A DNA stretch of 42,965 nt, taken from positions 1 to 42,965 of the forward strand of contig CABXVD010000006.1 of NCBI GenBank assembly GCA_902515625.1. The letters are read 5' to 3'. The translations under genes were made by a program, and so were the position numbers. Below the pieces are notes generated by a model that saw nothing but the letters and a program-made list of their open reading frames with translations, was not told the origin of the DNA and did not search any database. Of this stretch, positions 1 to 6,006 are shown in pieces. Positions within the stretch are counted from its first letter, which is position 1, and each line of letters starts with the position of its first letter. This DNA is from an uncultured Pelagibacteraceae bacterium. Lineage in GTDB: Bacteria > Pseudomonadota > Alphaproteobacteria > Pelagibacterales > Pelagibacteraceae.

Positions 1-114
1 AACCTATCAAAAAAGGGTATTGAAAGTCTTGGACCATCAGTTATAACACTTGCAAATTACGAAGGGCTGGTTGGACATGCTCAATCAGTAATAAAAAGAA
101 TTAGGAGAAAATAA
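1..114 (+). CDS. hisD: Histidinol dehydrogenase, C-terminal end (partial)
   Basis: Only the last 37 codons are present; the gene begins before the window. The frame open from base 1 ends at TAA 112-114. The tail ([21 protein letters not shown]) matches the C-terminus of histidinol dehydrogenase, where a conserved Glu and His near the end (EGL..HA) belong to the zinc/substrate site. The enzyme performs the last two oxidations of histidine synthesis (histidinol to histidine). The neighbourhood agrees: hisD lies close to infA in many alphaproteobacteria, and hisS/hisZ/hisG follow within 4 kb. With so little sequence the call rests on this tail and on context. Confidence 0.75.
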   Translation, partial: NLSKKGIESLGPSVITLANYEGLVGHAQSVIKRIRRK

Positions 115-116
115 AT

Positions 117-332
117 TTGTCAAAACAAGACTTACTGGAATTTAAAGGTAAAGTAATTGATTTACTTCCAAATGCCATGTTTAGAGTTAAGTTAGAAAAT
201 GGACATACCGTTACAGCTCATACAGCAGGTAAGTTAAGAAAAAACAGAATTAGAGTTCTTCAAGGTGATAACGTGACTGTAGAAATGACACCTTATGACC
301 TAACAAAAGGCAGAATAATCTTTAGAGGTTAA
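117..332 (+). CDS. infA: Translation initiation factor IF-1
   Basis: This 71-residue protein has the length and sequence of bacterial IF-1: a single S1/OB-fold domain with the blocks [19 protein letters not shown] and [25 protein letters not shown]-1 binds the ribosomal A site during initiation and works with IF-2 and IF-3. The start is a TTG at 117, two bases after the hisD stop; no in-frame ATG lies close enough to give the conserved N-terminus. The tight junction suggests co-transcription with hisD. tRNA-Phe follows 6 nt after the stop. Confidence 0.97.
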   Translation: MSKQDLLEFKGKVIDLLPNAMFRVKLENGHTVTAHTAGKLRKNRIRVLQGDNVTVEMTPYDLTKGRIIFRG

Positions 333-338
333 AATCTT

Positions 339-413
339 GCCTCGGTAGCTCAGGAGTAGAGCAGAGCCCTGAAAAGGCTTGTGTCGGAGGTGCGAATCCT
401 TCCCGAGGCACCA
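339..413 (+). tRNA. tRNA-Phe (anticodon GAA), CCA encoded
   Basis: A complete cloverleaf folds by eye. The acceptor stem pairs 339-345 with 403-409, the D stem is GCTC/GAGC, the anticodon stem is GAGCC/GGCTT, the anticodon GAA is at 371-373, and the T stem pairs 386-390 with 398-402. The discriminator is A410 and the 3' CCA (411-413) is encoded. The T loop (391-397) reads TGCGAAT, so the position numbered 55 is G instead of the nearly universal T. The D loop (AGGAGTA) lacks the usual GG pair, and position 18 appears to be A. Both changes affect the elbow contact of the tRNA. The gene starts 6 nt after infA. Confidence 0.95.
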
Positions 414-463
414 CCATATACTTTTCGTCTTGAAATAATTAAAAAAAAAATTAACCTAGTTAC

Positions 464-469
464 TATAAT
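464..469 (+). promoter_or_regulatory. Candidate -10 element for the cold-shock gene
   Basis: A perfect TATAAT lies 27 nt upstream of the cold-shock gene start, preceded by an A10 run (441-450). The only TTGAAA nearby (430-435) is 28 nt away, too far for a standard -35, so only the -10 box is convincing. In such AT-rich DNA a chance TATAAT is common. Confidence 0.35.
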
Positions 470-495
470 AAATAACAAAAGGACTAAGAAATAAG

Positions 496-708
496 ATGAG
501 TACACTAACTGGTAAAATTAAATGGTATAATGGAAAAAAAGGATATGGCTTTATTGAAAGAGACGATAAAGAAAAAGACGCCTTTGTTCATGCCTCTGCT
601 GTAAAAGATGCTGGAATGAGATATCTTAATGAGGGTGATAAACTTGAATTTACATTAGAAGACGGTCCTAAAGGTCCTTCTGCAGTTAATTTAAAGAAAG
701 TAGACTAA
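496..708 (+). CDS. Cold-shock domain protein (CspA family)
   Basis: The 70-residue protein is a single cold-shock domain with both RNA-binding motifs: RNP1 as KGYGFIER (residues 15-22) and RNP2 as DAFVHASA (28-35), preceded by the typical GKIKWYNGKKGYGF opening. CspA-type proteins bind single-stranded RNA or DNA and act as RNA chaperones in the cytoplasm. The ATG at 496 gives the usual family length, and a purine-rich AAAAGGA stretch lies about 12 nt upstream. The gene stands alone between tRNA-Phe and a non-coding stretch. The paralogue cannot be named from sequence alone. Confidence 0.95.
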   Translation: MSTLTGKIKWYNGKKGYGFIERDDKEKDAFVHASAVKDAGMRYLNEGDKLEFTLEDGPKGPSAVNLKKVD

Positions 709-725
709 TTTCTTTTTAATACTTT

Positions 726-763
726 AAGGACGTTTTATCTAATTATACGAGATATACGTCCTT
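726..763 (+). terminator. Inverted repeat after the cold-shock gene, possible terminator
   Basis: AAGGACGT (726-733) pairs perfectly with ACGTCCTT (756-763). An inner stem TATCT (736-740) with AGATA (750-754) closes a 9-nt loop. It begins 17 nt after the cold-shock stop codon. It is a strong hairpin but has no T-run straight after it, so it may be a transcript-end stabiliser as easily as an intrinsic terminator. Confidence 0.45.
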
Positions 764-788
764 ACTAAATTAGCTCTTGTGTTATACT

Positions 789-890
789 AGTTTTTGTCTA
801 AAAGACTGCTCATGATTATAAATTTTACATTTAGAGAGACTTCAAGAAGCACTCATAGAAACTGTTTCCATAGCCTATAGGCTATTTATT
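789..890 (+). ncRNA. Candidate small RNA between the cold-shock gene and tRNA-His
   Basis: This stretch has no plausible ORF but shows signs of a transcript. A TATACT-like -10 box (783-788) lies just before it. AGTTTTT (789-795) can pair with AGAAACT (857-863), and TGCT (807-810) with AGCA (848-851). It ends in a compact hairpin (870-885) followed by a T-rich tail. I recognise no known family: it lacks the SRP core, tmRNA and RNase P signatures, and I could not identify 6S RNA features with confidence. The call is an inference from structure and position only. Confidence 0.3.
870..890 (+). terminator. Intrinsic terminator-like hairpin upstream of tRNA-His
   Basis: ATAGCC (870-875) and GGCTAT (880-885) form a perfect 6-bp stem with a TATA loop, followed by TTATTTAT. 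This is the best terminator-shaped element in the non-coding stretch 709-938. It would separate whatever is transcribed upstream from the tRNA-His/hisS unit. Confidence 0.5.
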
Positions 891-938
891 TATAATATAA
901 TTTTAAATCCACAGAAAAATAATATAAAAACAAGGGAT

Positions 939-1013
939 GCCTGGGTGGTGTAACGGTTAGCACGAAAGTTTGTGGAACTTTAAGTTTGAGTTCGATTCTC
1001 AGCCCGGGTACCA
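939..1013 (+). tRNA. tRNA-His (anticodon GTG), no encoded G-1, CCA encoded
   Basis: A full cloverleaf folds. The acceptor pairs 939-945 with 1003-1009 (G1:T72 wobble at the end), the D stem is GTGT/GCAC, the anticodon stem is AAAGT/ACTTT, the anticodon GTG is at 972-974, and the T stem is TTGAG/CTCAG around TTCGATT. The discriminator is A1010, then CCA 1011-1013. The base before position 1 is T938, so the usual extra G-1 of tRNA-His is not encoded, and the discriminator is A rather than the usual bacterial C. These traits match the altered tRNA-His described for a large alphaproteobacterial clade with an unusual HisRS. hisS begins 4 nt after the CCA. Confidence 0.96.
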
Positions 1014-1017
1014 AAAA

Positions 1018-2412
1018 ATGGATAAAGAAAATAAATTAGTACCTGGATTACCTCCAGGTTTTGAAGATCGTTGGGAAATTAAACTTCTTCTCAAAAAGAA
1101 GCTATTAAAAGCTATAGAGAATAATTTTATTAAGTTTGGAGCAGAACCTCTTGAAACACCTTCGTTCGAAATTAGTGAAAATATTGGATCTTTTTTGGCA
1201 GAAGATGAGGCCAATCCTATGTCTGATGTATTTTCATTCCAAGATGGAGAAAAAAGTATTACGCTTCGATATGATTTATCAAGCCCACTTGCACGATTTG
1301 TAGCTCAAAATAATCAAGAACTTCCATCAATTTTCAAAAGGTATCAAATTCAAAATGTATTTCGTAACGAAAAAGCTGGAAATGGAAGGTATAGAGAATT
1401 TATGCAAGCAGACTTTGATATTGTTGGGAATGTTGATCCAGCACAGGCAAATGCAGAACTTTGTAATCTAATAACAAGCACATTATTAGATTGTGGTTTG
1501 AACAAAGATCAATTTACAATCAATGTAAGTAATAGAAAAATCGTGCAAGGTTTAATTAATGAATTAAAAATATCTGAAGAAAAACAGGTCAAAGTTATTA
1601 GAGCTATAGATAAATTAGATAAGCCAGGATTTGGATTTAAGGGAGTTGAAGACTTATTAAAGAAAGAGAGAAAAGATCAAAGTGGAGCAATTACTAAAGG
1701 GGCTGATTTAACTGATCAACAAGCAGCACAAATATTAAATTTTCTAAAAATAAAAGATTTAAAAGAATTAAAACAAACCTTAAAAAATCAATTATCTCAA
1801 GAAGGAATAAGTGAATTAGAAAATGTATTCGAGATACTTGATTATGGATTAAATATAAATCAAGTTAAAACAAACTTTACGATTGTGAGAGGATTAGCTT
1901 ACTATTCGGACTTTATTGTTGAAACAAACTTAAACTTCAAAGTCACAAATAATAAAGGTAAGGAAGTTGATATCGGCAGCATATGTTCAGGTGGAGCCTA
2001 TGCAAAACTCATATCAAGATTTAGAGGGGTTGATATTCCAGGTACTGGAATAAGTTTTGGAGTTGATAGATTGTTATTCGCTTTAATGCAATTAGATCAG
2101 ACTAATGTAGAGGATCAAAAACCAGTTTTAGTATGTGTAATGGATAAAAAATATTTAAAAAATTATTATGAGATGGTTGATCAACTAAGAAATAATAGTA
2201 TTAATGCTGAAATTTTTTTAGACAGTAAAAAAAACCTAGGTAAACAATTAACTTTTGCAAATAAACGAGATTTATCAGTTGCGATTATTTGTGGTGAAGA
2301 TGAATTTAAAGATAAAACTGTTACTATAAAAAATCTAAAAGGTATCAAGGGCGAAAATAATAAAACAATCCCAAAAGAAGATTTGATCAATGAAGTCAAA
2401 AAACTTATCTGA
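1018..2412 (+). CDS. hisS: Histidyl-tRNA synthetase, eukaryote-like type
   Basis: This class II synthetase (464 aa) charges tRNA-His. It has LRYDLSSPLARFVAQN (about 83-98), motif 2 as FRNEKAGNGRYREF (115-128), RGLAYY (291-296, holding the catalytic Arg) and motif 3 as FGVDRLL. Blocks such as REFMQADFDIVGN and AIDKLDK resemble eukaryotic and atypical alphaproteobacterial HisRS more than the E. coli type. The normal GGRYD reads GGAYA (325-329), and RGLDYY reads RGLAYY. The open frame extends upstream into tRNA-His, so the start is the ATG at 1018, 4 nt after the tRNA, which leaves no room for an ordinary leader or Shine-Dalgarno sequence. The 3' end overlaps hisZ by 23 nt. Confidence 0.95.
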   Translation: MDKENKLVPGLPPGFEDRWEIKLLLKKKLLKAIENNFIKFGAEPLETPSFEISENIGSFLAEDEANPMSDVFSFQDGEKSITLRYDLSSPLARFVAQNNQELPSIFKRYQIQNVFRNEKAGNGRYREFMQADFDIVGNVDPAQANAELCNLITSTLLDCGLNKDQFTINVSNRKIVQGLINELKISEEKQVKVIRAIDKLDKPGFGFKGVEDLLKKERKDQSGAITKGADLTDQQAAQILNFLKIKDLKELKQTLKNQLSQEGISELENVFEILDYGLNINQVKTNFTIVRGLAYYSDFIVETNLNFKVTNNKGKEVDIGSICSGGAYAKLISRFRGVDIPGTGISFGVDRLLFALMQLDQTNVEDQKPVLVCVMDKKYLKNYYEMVDQLRNNSINAEIFLDSKKNLGKQLTFANKRDLSVAIICGEDEFKDKTVTIKNLKGIKGENNKTIPKEDLINEVKKLI

Positions 2413-3442
2413 AAAAATTCTTAGGTCAGTAAAATCTAAGGGTTTTAAGTATATTGAGCTACCATCTGTAATAGAGGCAAATCATATTGTTCAAAGATCA
2501 GGAGAGAACTTTAGGAAATTCATGTTTTCCTTTACAGATATAAATGGCAAGGAATTATGCTTAAGACCTGACTTAACAATTGCCTCTTGTTTAAGATATT
2601 TAGAGGAAAAATTAAAAGGTAAAGAGAAAATTTTCTATAGTGGTCAGGCTTACAGGAAAGTACAAAATAAAAAAGACTCAATAATAAGAAATCAGGTTGG
2701 CTTTGAGATCATTGGATCTAAAAATGAAAAGAATGACGATAAAGAAATCATAAATACTTCTCTAGAGTCTCTACAAAGTATAAAATATACATCAGGAACA
2801 TTAACTATTGGGAATGTTGAAATCTTTAATTTATTAATTTCAAAACTGAATATCCCAAAGCGTTGGAAGTTAAGATTGATAAGGCATTTTTGGAGAGAGA
2901 AATATTTTAATGATCTTTTAAAAAGATTAGAAACTAACTCAGATGTAGATCCAACTATTGTTGAGATTGATAAAAAAAGATATTTTAAAATGTTAAAAGA
3001 AGATTTATCTAAATTTATTGCAGGAAGATCAATTAATGAAATATTAAAAAGATTTGATAATAAAATTAGAGACCCAAGAGGGGCTAGTAAGGGAAAAAAC
3101 ATATCACAGATCATAAAAAAATTTCTTAAAATAAAATGCCCAATAAATAAAGCAGCAGCTGAATTAAATAAATTTTTTAAAAAAAATAAGATTAATCTGG
3201 TGGTTGATCAAAAATATTTCCCGACTTCGAAAAATAAAATTTCAAAACTTAATATAGTTTTCTCAGCTTCTTTTGGAAGACAACTAGAATACTACACAGG
3301 TATGGTTTTTAAAATTGACATTAAATCAAAGTCAAAAAATAGAAATATAATTAATGGAGGCAGATATGACAAACTAATTTCTGATCTTGGCTCTGAAAAA
3401 CAAATACCAGCAGTTGGAGCTGCTTTAAACTTAAGTAATTAA
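2390..3442 (+). CDS. hisZ: ATP phosphoribosyltransferase regulatory subunit
   Basis: HisZ is a HisRS paralogue without tRNA-charging activity that binds the short form of HisG and confers activity and histidine feedback. This 350-residue protein has the class II fold signatures LCLRPDLTIASCLRYL and QAYRKVQNKKDSIIRNQVGFEIIG, and a C-terminal NGGRYDKLI (322-330). It is nearer HisZ than HisS because it lacks an anticodon-binding domain and sits directly before a short hisG. The start lies inside the hisS end (23-nt overlap) and the stop overlaps hisG by one base. GGRYD is intact here although it is altered in the neighbouring HisS. Confidence 0.9.
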   Translation: MKSKNLSEKILRSVKSKGFKYIELPSVIEANHIVQRSGENFRKFMFSFTDINGKELCLRPDLTIASCLRYLEEKLKGKEKIFYSGQAYRKVQNKKDSIIRNQVGFEIIGSKNEKNDDKEIINTSLESLQSIKYTSGTLTIGNVEIFNLLISKLNIPKRWKLRLIRHFWREKYFNDLLKRLETNSDVDPTIVEIDKKRYFKMLKEDLSKFIAGRSINEILKRFDNKIRDPRGASKGKNISQIIKKFLKIKCPINKAAAELNKFFKKNKINLVVDQKYFPTSKNKISKLNIVFSASFGRQLEYYTGMVFKIDIKSKSKNRNIINGGRYDKLISDLGSEKQIPAVGAALNLSN

Positions 3443-4134
3443 TGACAAAAGATATTATTAGTATTGGAATTCCAAGCAAAGGTAGACTCAGAAAAGATAT
3501 TTTAAAGATCTTTAAAAATAATAAGTTAGATCTTATTTCTGAACATGGTGAAAGAGATTTGTTGGGCTCTATTAAACAATTAAAAAATATTAAAGTTTTG
3601 TATCTTCATGCAAGAGAAATTGTTGAAAGACTTGGTGATGGCTCATTAGATTTAGGTTTTTCAGGTTTTGATTTACTAAAAGAAAGTGAAATTAATATTC
3701 AAAATAAAATTTATGTTACTAAAAAATATAATTTTGGAAAAGCAACATTAGTTGTGGCAATTCCAGATCCCTGGATAGATGTTCAAACGGTTGCAGATTT
3801 AGAGGAAATTGCATTTGAGTTTAAAGATAAAAAGAAAAAAAGATTAAGAGTTGCCACGAAATATCCTAATTTAACTCGAGAGTTCTTATTTTCAAAAGGA
3901 GTAACACAATTCAAATTAGTAGGTAGTTTGGGGGCAACGGAGGCCTACCCTTTCACTGGATCAAGTGAGATTATCACAGATATAACTTCAACAGGTGAGA
4001 CTTTAAAAGCTAATAATCTTCGTATTCTAAAAGATGGAGAAATATTAAAATCCGAGGCTTGTATGATGATATCAAAATCTTCTTTTAAAAATAAAAAAGT
4101 GAAAAAATTGGCTAACTTGCTTTCTAAGAATTAG
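3442..4134 (+). CDS. hisG: ATP phosphoribosyltransferase, short form
   Basis: HisG catalyses the first committed step of histidine synthesis, joining ATP and PRPP. At 230 residues it is the short form, which lacks the C-terminal regulatory domain and depends on HisZ, encoded immediately upstream. Recognisable blocks are IGIPSKGRLRKDI at the N-terminus, DLGFSGFDLL, RVATKYPNLTREF, and the PRPP-binding region LVGSLGATEAYP followed by ITDITSTGETLKAN. The ATG overlaps the hisZ stop by one base, indicating translational coupling. The next gene starts 42 nt later. Confidence 0.95.
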   Translation: MTKDIISIGIPSKGRLRKDILKIFKNNKLDLISEHGERDLLGSIKQLKNIKVLYLHAREIVERLGDGSLDLGFSGFDLLKESEINIQNKIYVTKKYNFGKATLVVAIPDPWIDVQTVADLEEIAFEFKDKKKKRLRVATKYPNLTREFLFSKGVTQFKLVGSLGATEAYPFTGSSEIITDITSTGETLKANNLRILKDGEILKSEACMMISKSSFKNKKVKKLANLLSKN

Positions 4135-4176
4135 TAACAAGTTGATTTACGATAAAACACGTATATCTTTGTAAAT

Positions 4177-5274
4177 GTGGATACGATTCTATTAATTGTT
4201 TTGGTTTTATTGCTTAGTGCAACTTTAGGTATTTTGTATCTAAATATAAGAACTAAGCCAAAAGATGAGAGCGAGAATAAAGAAGCGGAGGAAATAGCTA
4301 ATTTAAAGAACGAAATAGTTACTTTAAAAGATACTTTAAATAATACTATTAATACTTCCCTTGGTACAATGTCGACCTCATTTAACAACCTATCAACAGG
4401 GGTTACGAAAGATATGACTGAGGCCTTAACTAAAGTAGATGAGAAAGTTGGAAACTTTAACCAACAAGTGCAATTATTAAATCAAAGCCAAGAGGGGATT
4501 ACTAAAATTTTAGCTGGAGTTAAAAAATATGGAACGCTAGCTGAATTTAGTTTAGATGCTTTAATTAAAGATTTGTTGCCAGCTTCTCAATTCATGACGA
4601 ATGTAAAAATGAAAGATGAAACAAGTGAGAATGTTGAATTTGCAATTAAACTTCAAGGAGATGTTTTGGTCCCAGTTGATAGTCACTTTCCTGTTGAAAA
4701 ATTTAAAGCAATAACCGATGGTTATGACGCAGATGATAAAAGAGCTATTGCAGATGCAAGAGCTAAATTAGCAACTGCTTTTAAAGCTAAAGCTAAGAGT
4801 GTTAATGAAAAATACATTGTGCCACCTAAAACAACAGATTTTGCAATTGTTTATGCACCGACTGAAAGTTTATATAAAGAATTAACTGAATTCCAAGATC
4901 CAACTACTAAAGAATTATTAACTAAAGAATTGATGAAAAAATATAAAGTTATAATTTGTGGACCTAATACTTTATCTGCTTATTTACAATCTCTTCACAT
5001 GGGTTTTCAGTCATTGAAAGTTCAAAAAGGTGCAACAGAAATATACAACCATCTAAAAACAATCAGCTCAAGATTCGGTAAGCACTTCGATAATATTATT
5101 TCACTAAGAAAAAAATTAGAAGAAGCAATGATTGTAGTAGATAAGTTTGGGACAGATGCCAGATCAATCACAAGAACGCTTGAAAGCATTAAAGATCCTG
5201 AACAACTTGAAAAAGCTGTTCAAACTGAAAATGTAGAAAAATTTGTTGATCGTCCAAAACAAGCAAATAATTAA
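4177..5274 (+). CDS. rmuC: RmuC family DNA recombination protein
   Basis: The 365-residue protein has an N-terminal membrane segment (about residues 3-22, TILLIVLVLLLSATLGILYL), a charged coiled-coil stretch (about 28-110), and the RmuC domain with IDSHFPVEKF-like VDSHFPVEKFKA, DFAIVYAPTESLY and VIICGPNTLSAYLQSLHMGFQ. RmuC proteins are predicted nuclease-like factors that limit inversions at short inverted repeats; their biochemistry is poorly known. The start is a GTG at 4177, which keeps the membrane segment; no ATG in frame does. Two nuclease genes follow on the same strand. Confidence 0.9.
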   Translation: MDTILLIVLVLLLSATLGILYLNIRTKPKDESENKEAEEIANLKNEIVTLKDTLNNTINTSLGTMSTSFNNLSTGVTKDMTEALTKVDEKVGNFNQQVQLLNQSQEGITKILAGVKKYGTLAEFSLDALIKDLLPASQFMTNVKMKDETSENVEFAIKLQGDVLVPVDSHFPVEKFKAITDGYDADDKRAIADARAKLATAFKAKAKSVNEKYIVPPKTTDFAIVYAPTESLYKELTEFQDPTTKELLTKELMKKYKVIICGPNTLSAYLQSLHMGFQSLKVQKGATEIYNHLKTISSRFGKHFDNIISLRKKLEEAMIVVDKFGTDARSITRTLESIKDPEQLEKAVQTENVEKFVDRPKQANN

Positions 5275-5311
5275 TTTCAATTTTTCTCCAATAAAGAATA
5301 TAAGAAATCAC

Positions 5312-5998
5312 ATGCAGTGGAATAAGAAATACAATTATCCAAAATCCTCAAGAGCTACAGTAGATGGAATAAGAAGATATTTATTGGGAGAGGACAAATT
5401 ACCATCAGTGACTAGTATTCTTGATCAAACTCGCTCTGAAGAGGATAAAGCTGCGCTAGCTAATTGGCGTGAGAGAACAGGATATAAAGAGGCTGAGGCA
5501 ATTACAAAAGCAGCAAGTACCAGGGGTTCCCAAATGCACAATTACTTAGAGTCTTATCTTCTAGGAAGAGAAAACTTAAGTTTTTTTGATGATAATGAAC
5601 AATTTAAACTAATGGCAAAAGAAATTATTGAAAAGGGATTAAAAAATAGATTGGAAGAAATTTGGGGAGTTGAATGCACACTTTACTATCCAGATAAATA
5701 TGCTGGTACAGCAGATTGTGTTGGAGTTTATGAGGGAAGAGAAACAATAATAGATTTTAAACAAAGTAATAAGCCAAAAAAATCTGAGTATATTGACTCA
5801 TGGCTACTACAAACGAGCGCTTATTCATTGGCTCATAACATAGTGTATAACTCTAATATCACTTCTTGTGTAATCCTAGTTTGCACAGTAGATAAATTAT
5901 TCCAAGAATTTAAAATTCAAAGTCATGATTTAGTTGTTTATCAAAACTTATTTTTGGGAAGATTAAAAAAATTTAATGAGCTTTCAAATTTAGATTAA
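5312..5998 (+). CDS. PD-(D/E)XK superfamily exonuclease, phage/MGME1-like
   Basis: This 228-residue protein has the RecB-type nuclease signature: TRGSQMHNYLESYLL, a Glu in GVECTLYYP, then YAGTADCVGVYEG and the catalytic TIIDFKQSNK (D-x-K), followed by a QTSAYSLAHN block like the QxxxY motif. The LPSVTSILDQT opening and the overall layout recall small phage exonucleases and mitochondrial MGME1. The likely role is processing single-stranded ends or flaps, which is inference. The frame is open back to 5243 inside rmuC, but ATG 5312 gives the natural start. It lies between rmuC and exonuclease I, 8 nt before the latter. Confidence 0.8.
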   Translation: MQWNKKYNYPKSSRATVDGIRRYLLGEDKLPSVTSILDQTRSEEDKAALANWRERTGYKEAEAITKAASTRGSQMHNYLESYLLGRENLSFFDDNEQFKLMAKEIIEKGLKNRLEEIWGVECTLYYPDKYAGTADCVGVYEGRETIIDFKQSNKPKKSEYIDSWLLQTSAYSLAHNIVYNSNITSCVILVCTVDKLFQEFKIQSHDLVVYQNLFLGRLKKFNELSNLD

Positions 5999-6006
5999 AT
6001 ATTAAT

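Noticed and set aside
709-938. A hidden small protein gene in the non-coding stretch before tRNA-His.
   Set aside because: No open frame of useful length with a plausible start exists there, and the sequence is dominated by hairpins and stop codons.
970-1017. Upstream in-frame extension of hisS starting inside tRNA-His.
   Set aside because: These codons are the tRNA-His anticodon arm, T arm and CCA end. The family N-terminus starts at the ATG at 1018.
2692-3114. A 140-codon minus-strand open frame opposite hisZ.
   Set aside because: It resembles no family I know, is rich in residues expected from antisense of Lys/Ile-rich coding, and lies fully inside hisZ.
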